From positions 1-54,698 of the forward strand of contig VFZW01000005.1 in the NCBI GenBank assembly GCA_016871055.1: a DNA stretch of 54,698 bases, in the 5' to 3' direction. Source of the DNA: Acidobacteriota bacterium. GTDB taxonomy: Bacteria; Acidobacteriota; Terriglobia; Bryobacterales; Bryobacteraceae. Both the position numbers and the translations under genes were made by a program. Positions 9,100 to 16,931 of this stretch are shown piece after piece (positions within the stretch are counted from its first letter, which is position 1; each line of letters begins with the position of its first letter). The notes under the pieces were generated by a model. That model saw nothing but the letters and a program-made list of their open reading frames with translations, was not told the DNA's origin and did no database searches.

Positions 9100-10248
9100 C
9101 TATCGCCGCTCCGCGGCCGCGGTGCGCTGGCCCGCTTTTTTCCGCGATCCAGTTACTTCGTGATAGATGTCGAGTGTTTTCCGGGCCGTGCCGCGCCAGG
9201 TGAATCGCGATGCGTTTTGCAGACCCGCGCGCTCCATGCGCGCGCGCAGTTCCGCGTTGCGCAGCAGGTCGCGCATGGCCGCCATCATTCCGTCGGTCGA
9301 ATGCGGGTCGAACAGCACCGCCGATTTCCCGGCGACTTCCGGCATCGCCGAGGTTTGCGCACACGCCACCGCACGCCCGCATGCCATCGCCTCGAGAATT
9401 GGAATTCCGAAGCCTTCGTAGAAGGACGGAAACGCAAAAATATCGCAGGCGTTGTAGAGCTGCAGCAGTTCGGAATCGTCGACCCAACCGGTAAAGTGGA
9501 TGCGGTTGCCGAACGGCGAATTTTCCGCCGCTTGATGCACGCGCGGCGAATTCCACGTGTCCTTGCCGACCATCACCAAATGATGCGGCAGTTCCGGACA
9601 ATTCGCCACCAGCGATTCGAACGCGTGAATGAGTCCAAGCGGATTCTTGCGCGGCTGCAGGTCGCCGACAAATAGAACGAAGGGCTGCTCGATCTGAAAA
9701 CGGCCTTCGACAAACGCCTTCGCTTTTGCTCGGGAGACCGGCTTGAAAATATCCGAGCAAGCCGCCGGCACGACCGCGATTTTGGATGGGTCAAGACCGT
9801 ACGCCTTTGCGATCCCGTTGCGCGAAAACTCGCTCAGCGTGAGAATTTTCGCCGCGCGCCGGACGGTCCGTTCGACGGTGAACTGCAACTGCATGCGTCG
9901 CGAGCGCGTGAAAAACTCCGGATGCTCCAGGTAGCTTACGTCGTGAATGCTCACCACCACGGGCGCGGGACAGAACAGCGGCGCGGTGTACTGCACGTGA
10001 AGCAGCGCCGGTTTGTCCTCACGCACTCGCCTCGACAGGTCAACGCCCAGGCGGACGAACGGGTTCTCGCTCACTCGCGAAGTGCGGATCGGCGCCGGAA
10101 CATACTCCTCCGCGCCCCGCACCGAGGTGTAGGCGATAAATTCCGATTTTTTGTCTAGCGCCGCAAACCCTTCCAGGAGGCTCCGCACATAAACTTCATT
10201 TCCCGTTAAGTGCCGTCCGATGGCGTGCGCGTCGATGCTGAATCGCAT
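9100..10248 (-). CDS. GT4 family glycosyltransferase
   Basis: A 382-residue GT-B glycosyltransferase of the GT1/GT4 type. The N-terminal half has the mannosyltransferase-like opening MRFSIDAHAIGRHLTGNEVY; the C-terminal half has the donor-binding signature FVGDLQPRKNP and the ExxE-type region FPSFYEGFGIPILEAMACG. The start at 10248 has AAGGA about 8 nt upstream and is preferred over a much longer in-frame reading whose extra residues are low-complexity and Arg/Gly-rich. A TATACT hexamer lies just upstream in the 56-bp gap, together with two small hairpins (10285-10303), so an internal promoter is possible. Confidence 0.9.
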   Translation of the reverse strand: MRFSIDAHAIGRHLTGNEVYVRSLLEGFAALDKKSEFIAYTSVRGAEEYVPAPIRTSRVSENPFVRLGVDLSRRVREDKPALLHVQYTAPLFCPAPVVVSIHDVSYLEHPEFFTRSRRMQLQFTVERTVRRAAKILTLSEFSRNGIAKAYGLDPSKIAVVPAACSDIFKPVSRAKAKAFVEGRFQIEQPFVLFVGDLQPRKNPLGLIHAFESLVANCPELPHHLVMVGKDTWNSPRVHQAAENSPFGNRIHFTGWVDDSELLQLYNACDIFAFPSFYEGFGIPILEAMACGRAVACAQTSAMPEVAGKSAVLFDPHSTDGMMAAMRDLLRNAELRARMERAGLQNASRFTWRGTARKTLDIYHEVTGSRKKAGQRTAAAERR

Positions 10249-10304
10249 GAACGTCCTTATAGTATAGACTTCGTTGGTTAACCCCGCTTCGGGAGAAAAG
10301 TTTT

Positions 10305-11438
10305 CTAGAGGATTTTCGCCGCGTCCAACGCCGCCCACGCCGCCTGATGATGGTGGCTCGATTCGTACATCGCTCGTCCCGCCTGCTCTAATGCCGCTCG
10401 CTGCCCATCGTTCTCCAACAAACACACCAATTCCCGTGCGAATTCGTCCGCGGCATCGGCCCGCCGCATCGTCCCCGCGCAGTCGAGTCCTTCCGCGCCG
10501 ATGGTCGTGGAAATCACGGCCGTTCCCGCCGCCCAAGCCTCCAAAATTTTTACACGTGTACCGCTCCCGGCAAGCAACGGAACCACCGCAACCTTGGATT
10601 TCGCGATTTCACCGAACGCATCCGCCACCGCGCCCGTCACCTCGATATTCGGGTCGCCGGCCACGATAGGCAGGATCGCCCGTTCGTTCATCCCCACCAA
10701 TCTCCACTTGACGCCGGTCTTCCGCACGGCTGGCCAAATGGCATCGTGAAACCAACGCACCGCCTGCTGATTCGGTTGATATTCCATGTTGCCCGAAAAA
10801 ACAATCGACGCCGTTTTCGCTGTGGAGGGCAGATCCCGCCACATGATCGTATTCGGCACCACCGATCCGCCGCCGATTCGCGCGGCGTCGTCGTTCGAGC
10901 ACACCAGCCGCCCGTCGAACCGCGGCAGCCACTGCCGCTCGAGTTCCGCGTTCAATCGCCCAAACCGCGCGTGGACCCACGACATTGGCGGTTTCGACGA
11001 CCGTGCCAGCGACTCGAAAAACGACGACTCGACGTTATGCAGGTCGCACCAGACGCGGCCGGCGTATTCGCGGAACAGACTCAGATACGGCGCGACCCAT
11101 AGATGTTCGAGCAGCGCGACATCGTATCGCCGCGCGCCCAGCGCCGCGCGGATCGCTTCGTCGAAGCCAGCCAGCCGGTCGATCAACGGCGGCACGCTTC
11201 GCAACAACCGGCCCGCGTTGCGAAGAACTCGGGCGGGCAGCGATCGCCCATTGGCCGGCAGCGGCACGCACAACACTTCGCGCAGCGCGCCGGCCGGCGC
11301 TTTGAAGGGCACAAATGTCAGCACATCGACTTCGCAACCGCGCTCGCGAAAGTACCCGATCAACGACGCGATCCGCTGCTGGCCGCCGCCGAGCGCTGGA
11401 TAGGGGGCTTCCGGGCAAACCACCAGCACCTGTTTCAT
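10305..11438 (-). CDS. GT4 family glycosyltransferase
   Basis: A 377-residue GT-B glycosyltransferase beginning MKQVLVVCPEAPYPALGGGQQR, the typical glycine-rich acceptor loop with Pro-x-Gly-Gly-xx-Arg. It has LHNVESSFFESLAR in the first domain, FSGNMEYQPNQQAVRWF at the domain junction and VVPLLAGSGTRVKILEAWAAGTAVISTTIGAEG (given here as landmarks around residues 285-320) in the donor domain, as in PelF/WbuB-like enzymes. The start at 11438 overlaps the radical SAM stop as ATGA. It is part of the glycan operon; acceptor and donor sugars are unknown. Confidence 0.88.
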   Translation of the reverse strand: MKQVLVVCPEAPYPALGGGQQRIASLIGYFRERGCEVDVLTFVPFKAPAGALREVLCVPLPANGRSLPARVLRNAGRLLRSVPPLIDRLAGFDEAIRAALGARRYDVALLEHLWVAPYLSLFREYAGRVWCDLHNVESSFFESLARSSKPPMSWVHARFGRLNAELERQWLPRFDGRLVCSNDDAARIGGGSVVPNTIMWRDLPSTAKTASIVFSGNMEYQPNQQAVRWFHDAIWPAVRKTGVKWRLVGMNERAILPIVAGDPNIEVTGAVADAFGEIAKSKVAVVPLLAGSGTRVKILEAWAAGTAVISTTIGAEGLDCAGTMRRADAADEFARELVCLLENDGQRAALEQAGRAMYESSHHHQAAWAALDAAKIL

Positions 11439-12493
11439 TTCTTGATCTGCACCAATTCGCCGCGGGCCTCTTTTTGATCTTCCACCGGACGCAACAGGCC
11501 TGTCCACCGGCCGAAGTAGGCGAGCCGTTCCACCAGCGGCAACAGTTTGCGAACTGTTCGGCCATGCAAGAGCAGGGATCCCGCCACCAGCGCCGGATGC
11601 GGAATCGCGGTGCGGCATTTCGCGCACACATCGATCTCGCCACCCGCGCCGCGCACATGCGCCTCGCGCATGCGAATCATTTCCGGCGAGTTGAAGATCT
11701 CCGGCAGCGGCGCATCGTTCACGTTGCCCACCGGCGCGCCACCGAGGTTATAGCTCTGGCAGCAGGGGTAGACATCGCCCGAATGCTTCACATACACTGC
11801 GCCGCGCCACAGATAGTGACACGGGTGTGTCCAATCGGCGGCCGCGTGCGCCGCGTCGGGCCTCATCAGATCGGTCTCATCGGCCTTGATGCGTACTTCG
11901 TCGACACCGGGCGCGGCTTTCCAGAATCGAGTGAAATCGGCCACTTCGTTCCAGTTCTTCTCCATCCGCACCATTTGCACTACGACCTGCATCTTCGAGC
12001 CCCGCTCCTTCTTTCGTCGCGCGAAGTGCAGAAAATTGTCGCGGACTTTTTCGAAGCGCGCGCCCTTGCGGTAGAACTCGAAACTCTCTTTCGTCGAGCC
12101 GTCGAAGCTTAGCGTGACGTGCTCCAATTTCGTATCCAGCAGCTTCTCCGTCGCGGTCTTGTCGAGCAGGGTGCCGTTGGTCGATAGCAGCGAATAGACA
12201 CCGTGTTCGGCGCAGTATTCGATCCGCTCGAAAATCTTCGGATCGAGAAACGGCTCGCCGAGCCCGATCAACATCATGTGCTCGGCCGACCGCGCCGCGC
12301 CTTGCACCAGCCGTTCAAAGACGACGTCGGTCATGTCCTCTTTCGGCTGCTTATGCGTTTCGCGAGGGCACATCGGACAATAGAGATTGCATTTCGCCGT
12401 CGTCTCGACGATGTACTCAACCGGCAGGGCGTTCACCCGCGTCCGCCGGCCCAGGTAGGCGGCCAGCAGTTTAGCGCGGTTCCAAATGCGCAT
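11435..12493 (-). CDS. Radical SAM/SPASM domain protein
   Basis: A 352-residue protein. The radical SAM cluster motif CxxxCxxC is intact in TAKCNLYCPMC (about residues 34-41), followed by GLGEPFLDP, the family's GGEP-like loop, and LSTNGTLL. The C-terminal part carries extra cysteines in HPCHYLW, VYPCCQSYN and CAKCRTAI, as expected for a SPASM domain binding auxiliary Fe-S clusters. This architecture is known in peptide-maturing and sugar-modifying enzymes and in many polysaccharide clusters. It is the first gene of the operon. The sequence upstream has TACAAT 9 nt before the start codon. Substrate unknown. Confidence 0.88.
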   Translation of the reverse strand: MRIWNRAKLLAAYLGRRTRVNALPVEYIVETTAKCNLYCPMCPRETHKQPKEDMTDVVFERLVQGAARSAEHMMLIGLGEPFLDPKIFERIEYCAEHGVYSLLSTNGTLLDKTATEKLLDTKLEHVTLSFDGSTKESFEFYRKGARFEKVRDNFLHFARRKKERGSKMQVVVQMVRMEKNWNEVADFTRFWKAAPGVDEVRIKADETDLMRPDAAHAAADWTHPCHYLWRGAVYVKHSGDVYPCCQSYNLGGAPVGNVNDAPLPEIFNSPEMIRMREAHVRGAGGEIDVCAKCRTAIPHPALVAGSLLLHGRTVRKLLPLVERLAYFGRWTGLLRPVEDQKEARGELVQIKK

Positions 12494-12521
12494 CTCAAAG
12501 ATATTGTATCGAGCCCGCTCG

Positions 12522-13916
12522 ATGAGTCATCGTATGTTCTTGATCCACCCGCTCCGAATTCGTCAACGCAACACCGCGCAACCGCGAGCCAAGGCGCGTT
12601 ACGTTCTCTACTGGGTGCAAATGAACCGGCGCGCGGAGTCCAATCACGCGCTTGCCTATGCGATCGAAAGAGCCAATGAACTCGGGCTTCCGCTGCTGGT
12701 GTACGAGGCCTTGACGTTCGATTACACAGAAGCCAACGACTGCATTCACACGTTTGTTCTCGAAGGCGTTCCCGAGATGCAGCGCCAAGTCGAGGCGCTC
12801 GGCGCGGGGTACTGCTTCTATCTTCGGCGGAGTAAATCCGACTCCAATCGCGTACTGTACGATCTCGCGAAGGACGCCGCGTTGGTCGTCACCGACGACT
12901 ATCCGGTCTTCGTCGCCGCAATGCACAACGAGCGGGTGGCCGGCAAAATCGACGTTCCGTTCTACACCGTCGATTCCAGTTGCATTGTGCCGATGAACGC
13001 ATTCGGAAAGCGCGAATGGGCCGCTTACACGATCCGCCCCAAGATTTACAAACTGCTCTTTGAATACCTGGAACCCGTTCCAAGTGTCCGCTTGCGCCAT
13101 CGCTGGACCGCGCCGAAGCCCGAGTGGCACACCGAGGTGAGCGACATCGCAAAACTCGTCGCAGGCTGTGCGATCAATCATTCCGTCAAACCGTCGATCA
13201 GTTTCACCGGAGGCGCCATCGCCGCACGGAAACGTCTGGACCAATTCATCGCCAGCCGCATCGCGCGCTATTCTGCCGATCGCAACTCGCCCTCCAACCA
13301 CGCTACTTCCGAGCTCAGCCCGTATTTGCACTTTGGCCAGATCGCCGCGGTCGATGTCGCTCTCGCGGCCAAATCCAACCCTGAGTTTCTCGAAGAACTC
13401 ATCGTCCGTCGCGAACTGGCGTTCAACTTCGCTCGCCATTGCCCGAATCCCGGCTCGCTCGAAGCACTGCCCGAGTGGGCGCAGCTGACACTGCGCAAAC
13501 ACGCGGCCGATCATCGCGATTACGTCTACTCTCCCGATCAGTTCGAGCACGCACAGACACACGACGCGCTGTGGAACGCCTGTCAAAAAGAGATGCTGCT
13601 TCGCGGCCGCATCCACGGCTACTACCGCATGTATTGGGGCAAGAAGATCATCGAGTGGTCGCTGACGCATCAGCAGGCGCAGGACACGATGCTGGCGATT
13701 CACGACAAGTACGCGCTCGACGGCCGCGATCCCAACACGTACACAAGCGTGCTGTGGTGTTTCGGGCTTCACGATCGTCCGTGGGGCGAACGCCCGGTCT
13801 TTGGTACCGTGCGATACATGGGCCTTGAGGGAATGAAACGCAAGACCGATGTGCCATCCTACATCAAGGAAATCGAATCCTTGGAACGCACGGGCCAGGA
13901 TCCTTTCCGTATATGA
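12522..13916 (+). CDS. phr: Class II CPD photolyase
   Basis: Flavoprotein that repairs UV-induced cyclobutane pyrimidine dimers with light. The reading is about 464 residues. Class II hallmarks are clear: LYWVQMNRRAESNHAL near the N-terminus, ELSPYLHFGQIAA, the FAD-binding region RELAFNFARHCPNP, YYRMYWGKKIIEW, and a C-terminal WCFGLHDRPWGERPVFGTVRYM block. The start at 12522 is a choice; 12534 and an upstream 12486 are in frame and none has a convincing ribosome binding site. It is divergent from the radical SAM gene across about 28 bp, and its stop overlaps the next gene as ATGA. Confidence 0.93.
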   Translation: MSHRMFLIHPLRIRQRNTAQPRAKARYVLYWVQMNRRAESNHALAYAIERANELGLPLLVYEALTFDYTEANDCIHTFVLEGVPEMQRQVEALGAGYCFYLRRSKSDSNRVLYDLAKDAALVVTDDYPVFVAAMHNERVAGKIDVPFYTVDSSCIVPMNAFGKREWAAYTIRPKIYKLLFEYLEPVPSVRLRHRWTAPKPEWHTEVSDIAKLVAGCAINHSVKPSISFTGGAIAARKRLDQFIASRIARYSADRNSPSNHATSELSPYLHFGQIAAVDVALAAKSNPEFLEELIVRRELAFNFARHCPNPGSLEALPEWAQLTLRKHAADHRDYVYSPDQFEHAQTHDALWNACQKEMLLRGRIHGYYRMYWGKKIIEWSLTHQQAQDTMLAIHDKYALDGRDPNTYTSVLWCFGLHDRPWGERPVFGTVRYMGLEGMKRKTDVPSYIKEIESLERTGQDPFRI

Positions 13917-14746
13917 CGATCGCCATCACGGGAGCTTCGGGTTTCATCGGACGTCACCTGCGGAAAACGTGGCCGGTAGCGTGGCGAAGCGTTCCGCGCG
14001 ATGGCGCCTCACCCGCGTTGCTCGAAGGCGCCGATGCGGTAGTGCACCTGGCCGGAGAACCCGTGGCGCAACGTTGGACCGCCGCCGCGAAGCGCCGGAT
14101 TCATGACTCGCGCGTGGAGGGAACGCGCAAGCTGATCGACGCGATCGCCAAGTGCGACGCACGCCCGAAGGTGTTGGTCAGCGCCGCGGCGATCGGACTC
14201 CACGGCGATCGGGGCGACGAATGGCTTGACGAATCCGCCTCGCCGGCCACTGGATTTCTGGCCGACGTCAGCCGAGAATGGGAAGCCCAGGCGAGCCGGG
14301 CGGAAACCTTCGGCGTTCGGGTCATGAAGATCCGCTTCGGGCTTGTGCTCGGCAGCGACGGCGGCGCTCTGGCGAAGATGCTGCCGATCTTCCGGCTTGG
14401 GCTCGGCGGCGTGCTCGGCACGGGCGATCAGTGGATGAGCTGGATCCACATCGACGACATCGCCGGTATGATCCGCTTTGCCGTCGAAAACGACGGCGCG
14501 CGCGGGGTCTGGAATGGCGTTTCGCCGAATCCGGTGACCAATCGGGAGTTCACCCGGGAGTTAGCAGGCACCTTGCGCCGCCCCGCGTTTTTCCCGGTGC
14601 CGAAGTTCGCGCTGCGGCTGGGAGCGGGAGAGATGTCGCAGATTCTGCTCGACTCGCAACGCTGCGCTCCAAAGGCCGTTCTGGCCGCGGGCTATCGATT
14701 TCTGTACCCCGAACTCGGTCCCGCGCTCGCCGCTGTGCTAACCTAG
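13913..14746 (+). CDS. TIGR01777 family NAD(P)-dependent epimerase-like protein
   Basis: Extended short-chain dehydrogenase-like protein of 277 residues. The nucleotide-binding loop GASGFIG (7-13) opens the protein, and VVHLAGEP and FGLVLGSDGGAL are hallmarks of the TIGR01777/YfcH family. The C-terminal 50 residues (RRPAFFPVPKFALRLGAGEM) match the DUF1731 tail. It is slightly shorter than the usual 295-300 residues. The start overlaps the photolyase stop by 4 bp, and pairing with a photolyase is a recurrent arrangement. The substrate of this family is not known. Confidence 0.88.
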   Translation: MTIAITGASGFIGRHLRKTWPVAWRSVPRDGASPALLEGADAVVHLAGEPVAQRWTAAAKRRIHDSRVEGTRKLIDAIAKCDARPKVLVSAAAIGLHGDRGDEWLDESASPATGFLADVSREWEAQASRAETFGVRVMKIRFGLVLGSDGGALAKMLPIFRLGLGGVLGTGDQWMSWIHIDDIAGMIRFAVENDGARGVWNGVSPNPVTNREFTRELAGTLRRPAFFPVPKFALRLGAGEMSQILLDSQRCAPKAVLAAGYRFLYPELGPALAAVLT

Positions 14747-14753
14747 ACTTGTT

Positions 14754-14963
14754 ATGGCTATTCCGAATGTGAAGCGTTTCCGGATCGCTAGTCCGGACGG
14801 CAAAGACTACGCCACCTTGATGGCGTGTGTGCCCAAGGGCACCGACCTGAATAAGTATCTGCAGGAAGCGTCGGCCCGCTTCGACTGGAAATCGTGGCAG
14901 GAACAGAGAGCCTCGATGTTCAAAGTCCGCGTCGGTCAGCAGAAGCAGAAAAAGGCCAAGTAA
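14754..14963 (+). CDS. Small 69-residue protein of unknown function
   Basis: A short soluble protein starting 8 nt after the epimerase gene and ending in a Lys/Gln-rich tail (GQQKQKKAK). It has no membrane segment, no cysteine pair motif and no recognisable domain. Codon use matches the neighbours, and a good terminator follows directly, both of which support it as a real gene. The basic tail might contact nucleic acid or the membrane, but this is only a guess. Confidence 0.6.
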   Translation: MAIPNVKRFRIASPDGKDYATLMACVPKGTDLNKYLQEASARFDWKSWQEQRASMFKVRVGQQKQKKAK

Positions 14964-14981
14964 CCTTACGAGTTCCATCGC

Positions 14982-15013
14982 AAAAGGCGCCAGCCGAAAG
15001 GTTGGCGCCTTTT
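14982..15013. terminator. Bidirectional intrinsic terminator
   Basis: A 13-bp stem (AAAAGGCGCCAGC paired with GTTGGCGCCTTTT, one G-T pair) around the loop CGAAAG. The A and T tracts on both flanks let it work on either strand. It sits between two convergent genes, the 69-residue protein and kup. Confidence 0.9.
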
Positions 15014-15018
15014 GGCGT

Positions 15019-16911
15019 TTACAGTTCCATCTGCGTGCCGATCTCAACGATCTGACGGTGCGGCAAGCCAAAATACCGATCGGCCGCTAATGAGTTTTTT
15101 TGCAGAAACGCGAAGATCGACTCCATCATCGCGCCCATCTGTCCGCGAGAGGTTGCGATAAAATTCTCCCGGCCGAGATAATACGTCACCTCGCCTTGAG
15201 GGAAAGGGACCTTGTACTCCGCCACCGCCTTTTCAAGCAACGGAACGACAAGCGGGTCTTCCATGAATCCGAAACGGACGATCACCCGATGGAAGCCGTC
15301 TTCCAAGTGCTCGACGCTATAACGATTCTCGTCGGCGACGATCGGCTGCCCCGCGATCCGTATTGTCAACAGCACGACCGTTTCCTGCAGCGCGCGGCTT
15401 CGTTCAACGTGGTGAACAAGCACGGGTGGAAGGCTATCCGCATTCGATGCCATGAAGACCGCGGTTCCTGGCACTCTCGCCGCCAACCGGGCGTCGACGC
15501 GCTCACGCGCGGATTCCCTGGTCGGAAATCGCATGCGGTAGCGTTGGGCCATCAATGTGCGGCCGCGATTCCAGATCAACATGACGAACAGCGCAACGGC
15601 GCCGATCAGCACCGGCACGTAACCGCCATCCAGGAACTTGCCCACGTTAGCGCCCAGGAACGGAAGATCGACCATTAAGAACAGCGCCAGCAAGCCGCCC
15701 GCCTTCAGCCGGCTCCAGCCCCAAGTCTTGCGCGCGACCAGGAAGAACATGATCGAGGTGATCAGCATCGCGCCCGTCACCGCGATGCCGTACGCCGATG
15801 CAAGACGCGTCGACTCCTTAAACCACAGCACCAGCGCGAGACATCCGGCGGCCAGGAAGTAGTTGATGTGGGGAATGTAGATTTGGCCCTCGGTGTGATG
15901 GGCCGTGTGCTTCACTTCGACGCGCGGGAAGAAACCGAGCAACATCGCATTTCTCGTTAATGAGAACGCGCCGGAAATCAGGGCTTGCGAAGCGATGATC
16001 GCCGCCATGCTGGATAGAACGACAAGGGCGTAAGTGGCCCAACCGGCAGGCACCATCGAAAAGAAGGGATTCGCCATCGACTCCGGATTGCGCAGAGCGT
16101 GCGCCGCCTGTCCGAAATACGCGAGCAACAGTGACGGCATGACGAAGCACGTCCAGACCGCGCGGATGGGTTTGATACCGAAGTGCCCCATGTCGTCGTA
16201 CAGCGCTTCGCCGCCCGTCACCGCCAAGACCACGGAGGCAAGAATGTGCAGACCGCTCCACCCATGCCTTACGAAGTAACCCACCGCGTGATGCGGCGAC
16301 AGCGCGCCGAGAATTTCGGGATTGTGCGAGACGTGATAGATGCCCAAAGCCGCCAGCGTTCCGAACCATACGATCATCACCGGGCCGAACAGCTTTCCTA
16401 CCGCGCCCGTCCCGTGGCTTTGAATGGAAAAGAGGCCGATCAGAATCAGACACGTCACCGGAACCACGGCGCCAGCCAGACGCGTATCGGCCACCGCCAA
16501 GCCTTCCACCGCACCGAGGACGGAGATCGCCGGTGTAATGATCCCATCGCCATAAAGAAGCGCCGCGCCCATCACAGCGAACAGCGCCACCGCGGCGATG
16601 CGGCCCGGCCGCGCCGTCCGTAGTTCGTCCGGGACAAGCGCGAGCAATGCGAATACGCCGCCCTCTCCCTTGTTGTCCGCCCGCATGACGAACGCCAGAT
16701 ACTTGATCGATACCACCAGGGTTAGCGCCCACGAGATCAACGAGAGCACGCCGAACAAATCGGCCTCCGTTGCCTCGTGTTTGCCGGCCGCGTGGAGGCA
16801 TTCTTTTAACGTATACAGCGGGCTGGTTCCGATATCCCCGAACACCACCCCCAGCGCGCCCAACGCCAGCGAGCCGAAGCTCGCTTTGTGCGAATGATCG
16901 TGTGAAGACAC
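15019..16911 (-). CDS. kup: Kup system potassium uptake protein
   Basis: Potassium:proton symporter of the inner membrane, 630 residues, normal length for the family. The Kup signature GVVFGDIGTSPLYTLKE lies near the N-terminus, followed by about 12 membrane helices with GGEALYDDMGHFG in the middle, and a soluble C-terminal domain of about 150 residues. The start is a GTG at 16911, chosen because the family alignment begins there (SSHDHSHKASFGSLALGALG); an in-frame extension to 17148 runs into the upstream gene and looks non-coding. No Shine-Dalgarno site is evident. It lies 20 bp after the propeller gene. Confidence 0.93.
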   Translation of the reverse strand: MSSHDHSHKASFGSLALGALGVVFGDIGTSPLYTLKECLHAAGKHEATEADLFGVLSLISWALTLVVSIKYLAFVMRADNKGEGGVFALLALVPDELRTARPGRIAAVALFAVMGAALLYGDGIITPAISVLGAVEGLAVADTRLAGAVVPVTCLILIGLFSIQSHGTGAVGKLFGPVMIVWFGTLAALGIYHVSHNPEILGALSPHHAVGYFVRHGWSGLHILASVVLAVTGGEALYDDMGHFGIKPIRAVWTCFVMPSLLLAYFGQAAHALRNPESMANPFFSMVPAGWATYALVVLSSMAAIIASQALISGAFSLTRNAMLLGFFPRVEVKHTAHHTEGQIYIPHINYFLAAGCLALVLWFKESTRLASAYGIAVTGAMLITSIMFFLVARKTWGWSRLKAGGLLALFLMVDLPFLGANVGKFLDGGYVPVLIGAVALFVMLIWNRGRTLMAQRYRMRFPTRESARERVDARLAARVPGTAVFMASNADSLPPVLVHHVERSRALQETVVLLTIRIAGQPIVADENRYSVEHLEDGFHRVIVRFGFMEDPLVVPLLEKAVAEYKVPFPQGEVTYYLGRENFIATSRGQMGAMMESIFAFLQKNSLAADRYFGLPHRQIVEIGTQMEL

Positions 16912-16931
16912 TATCGTTGAGTATAAATCGT

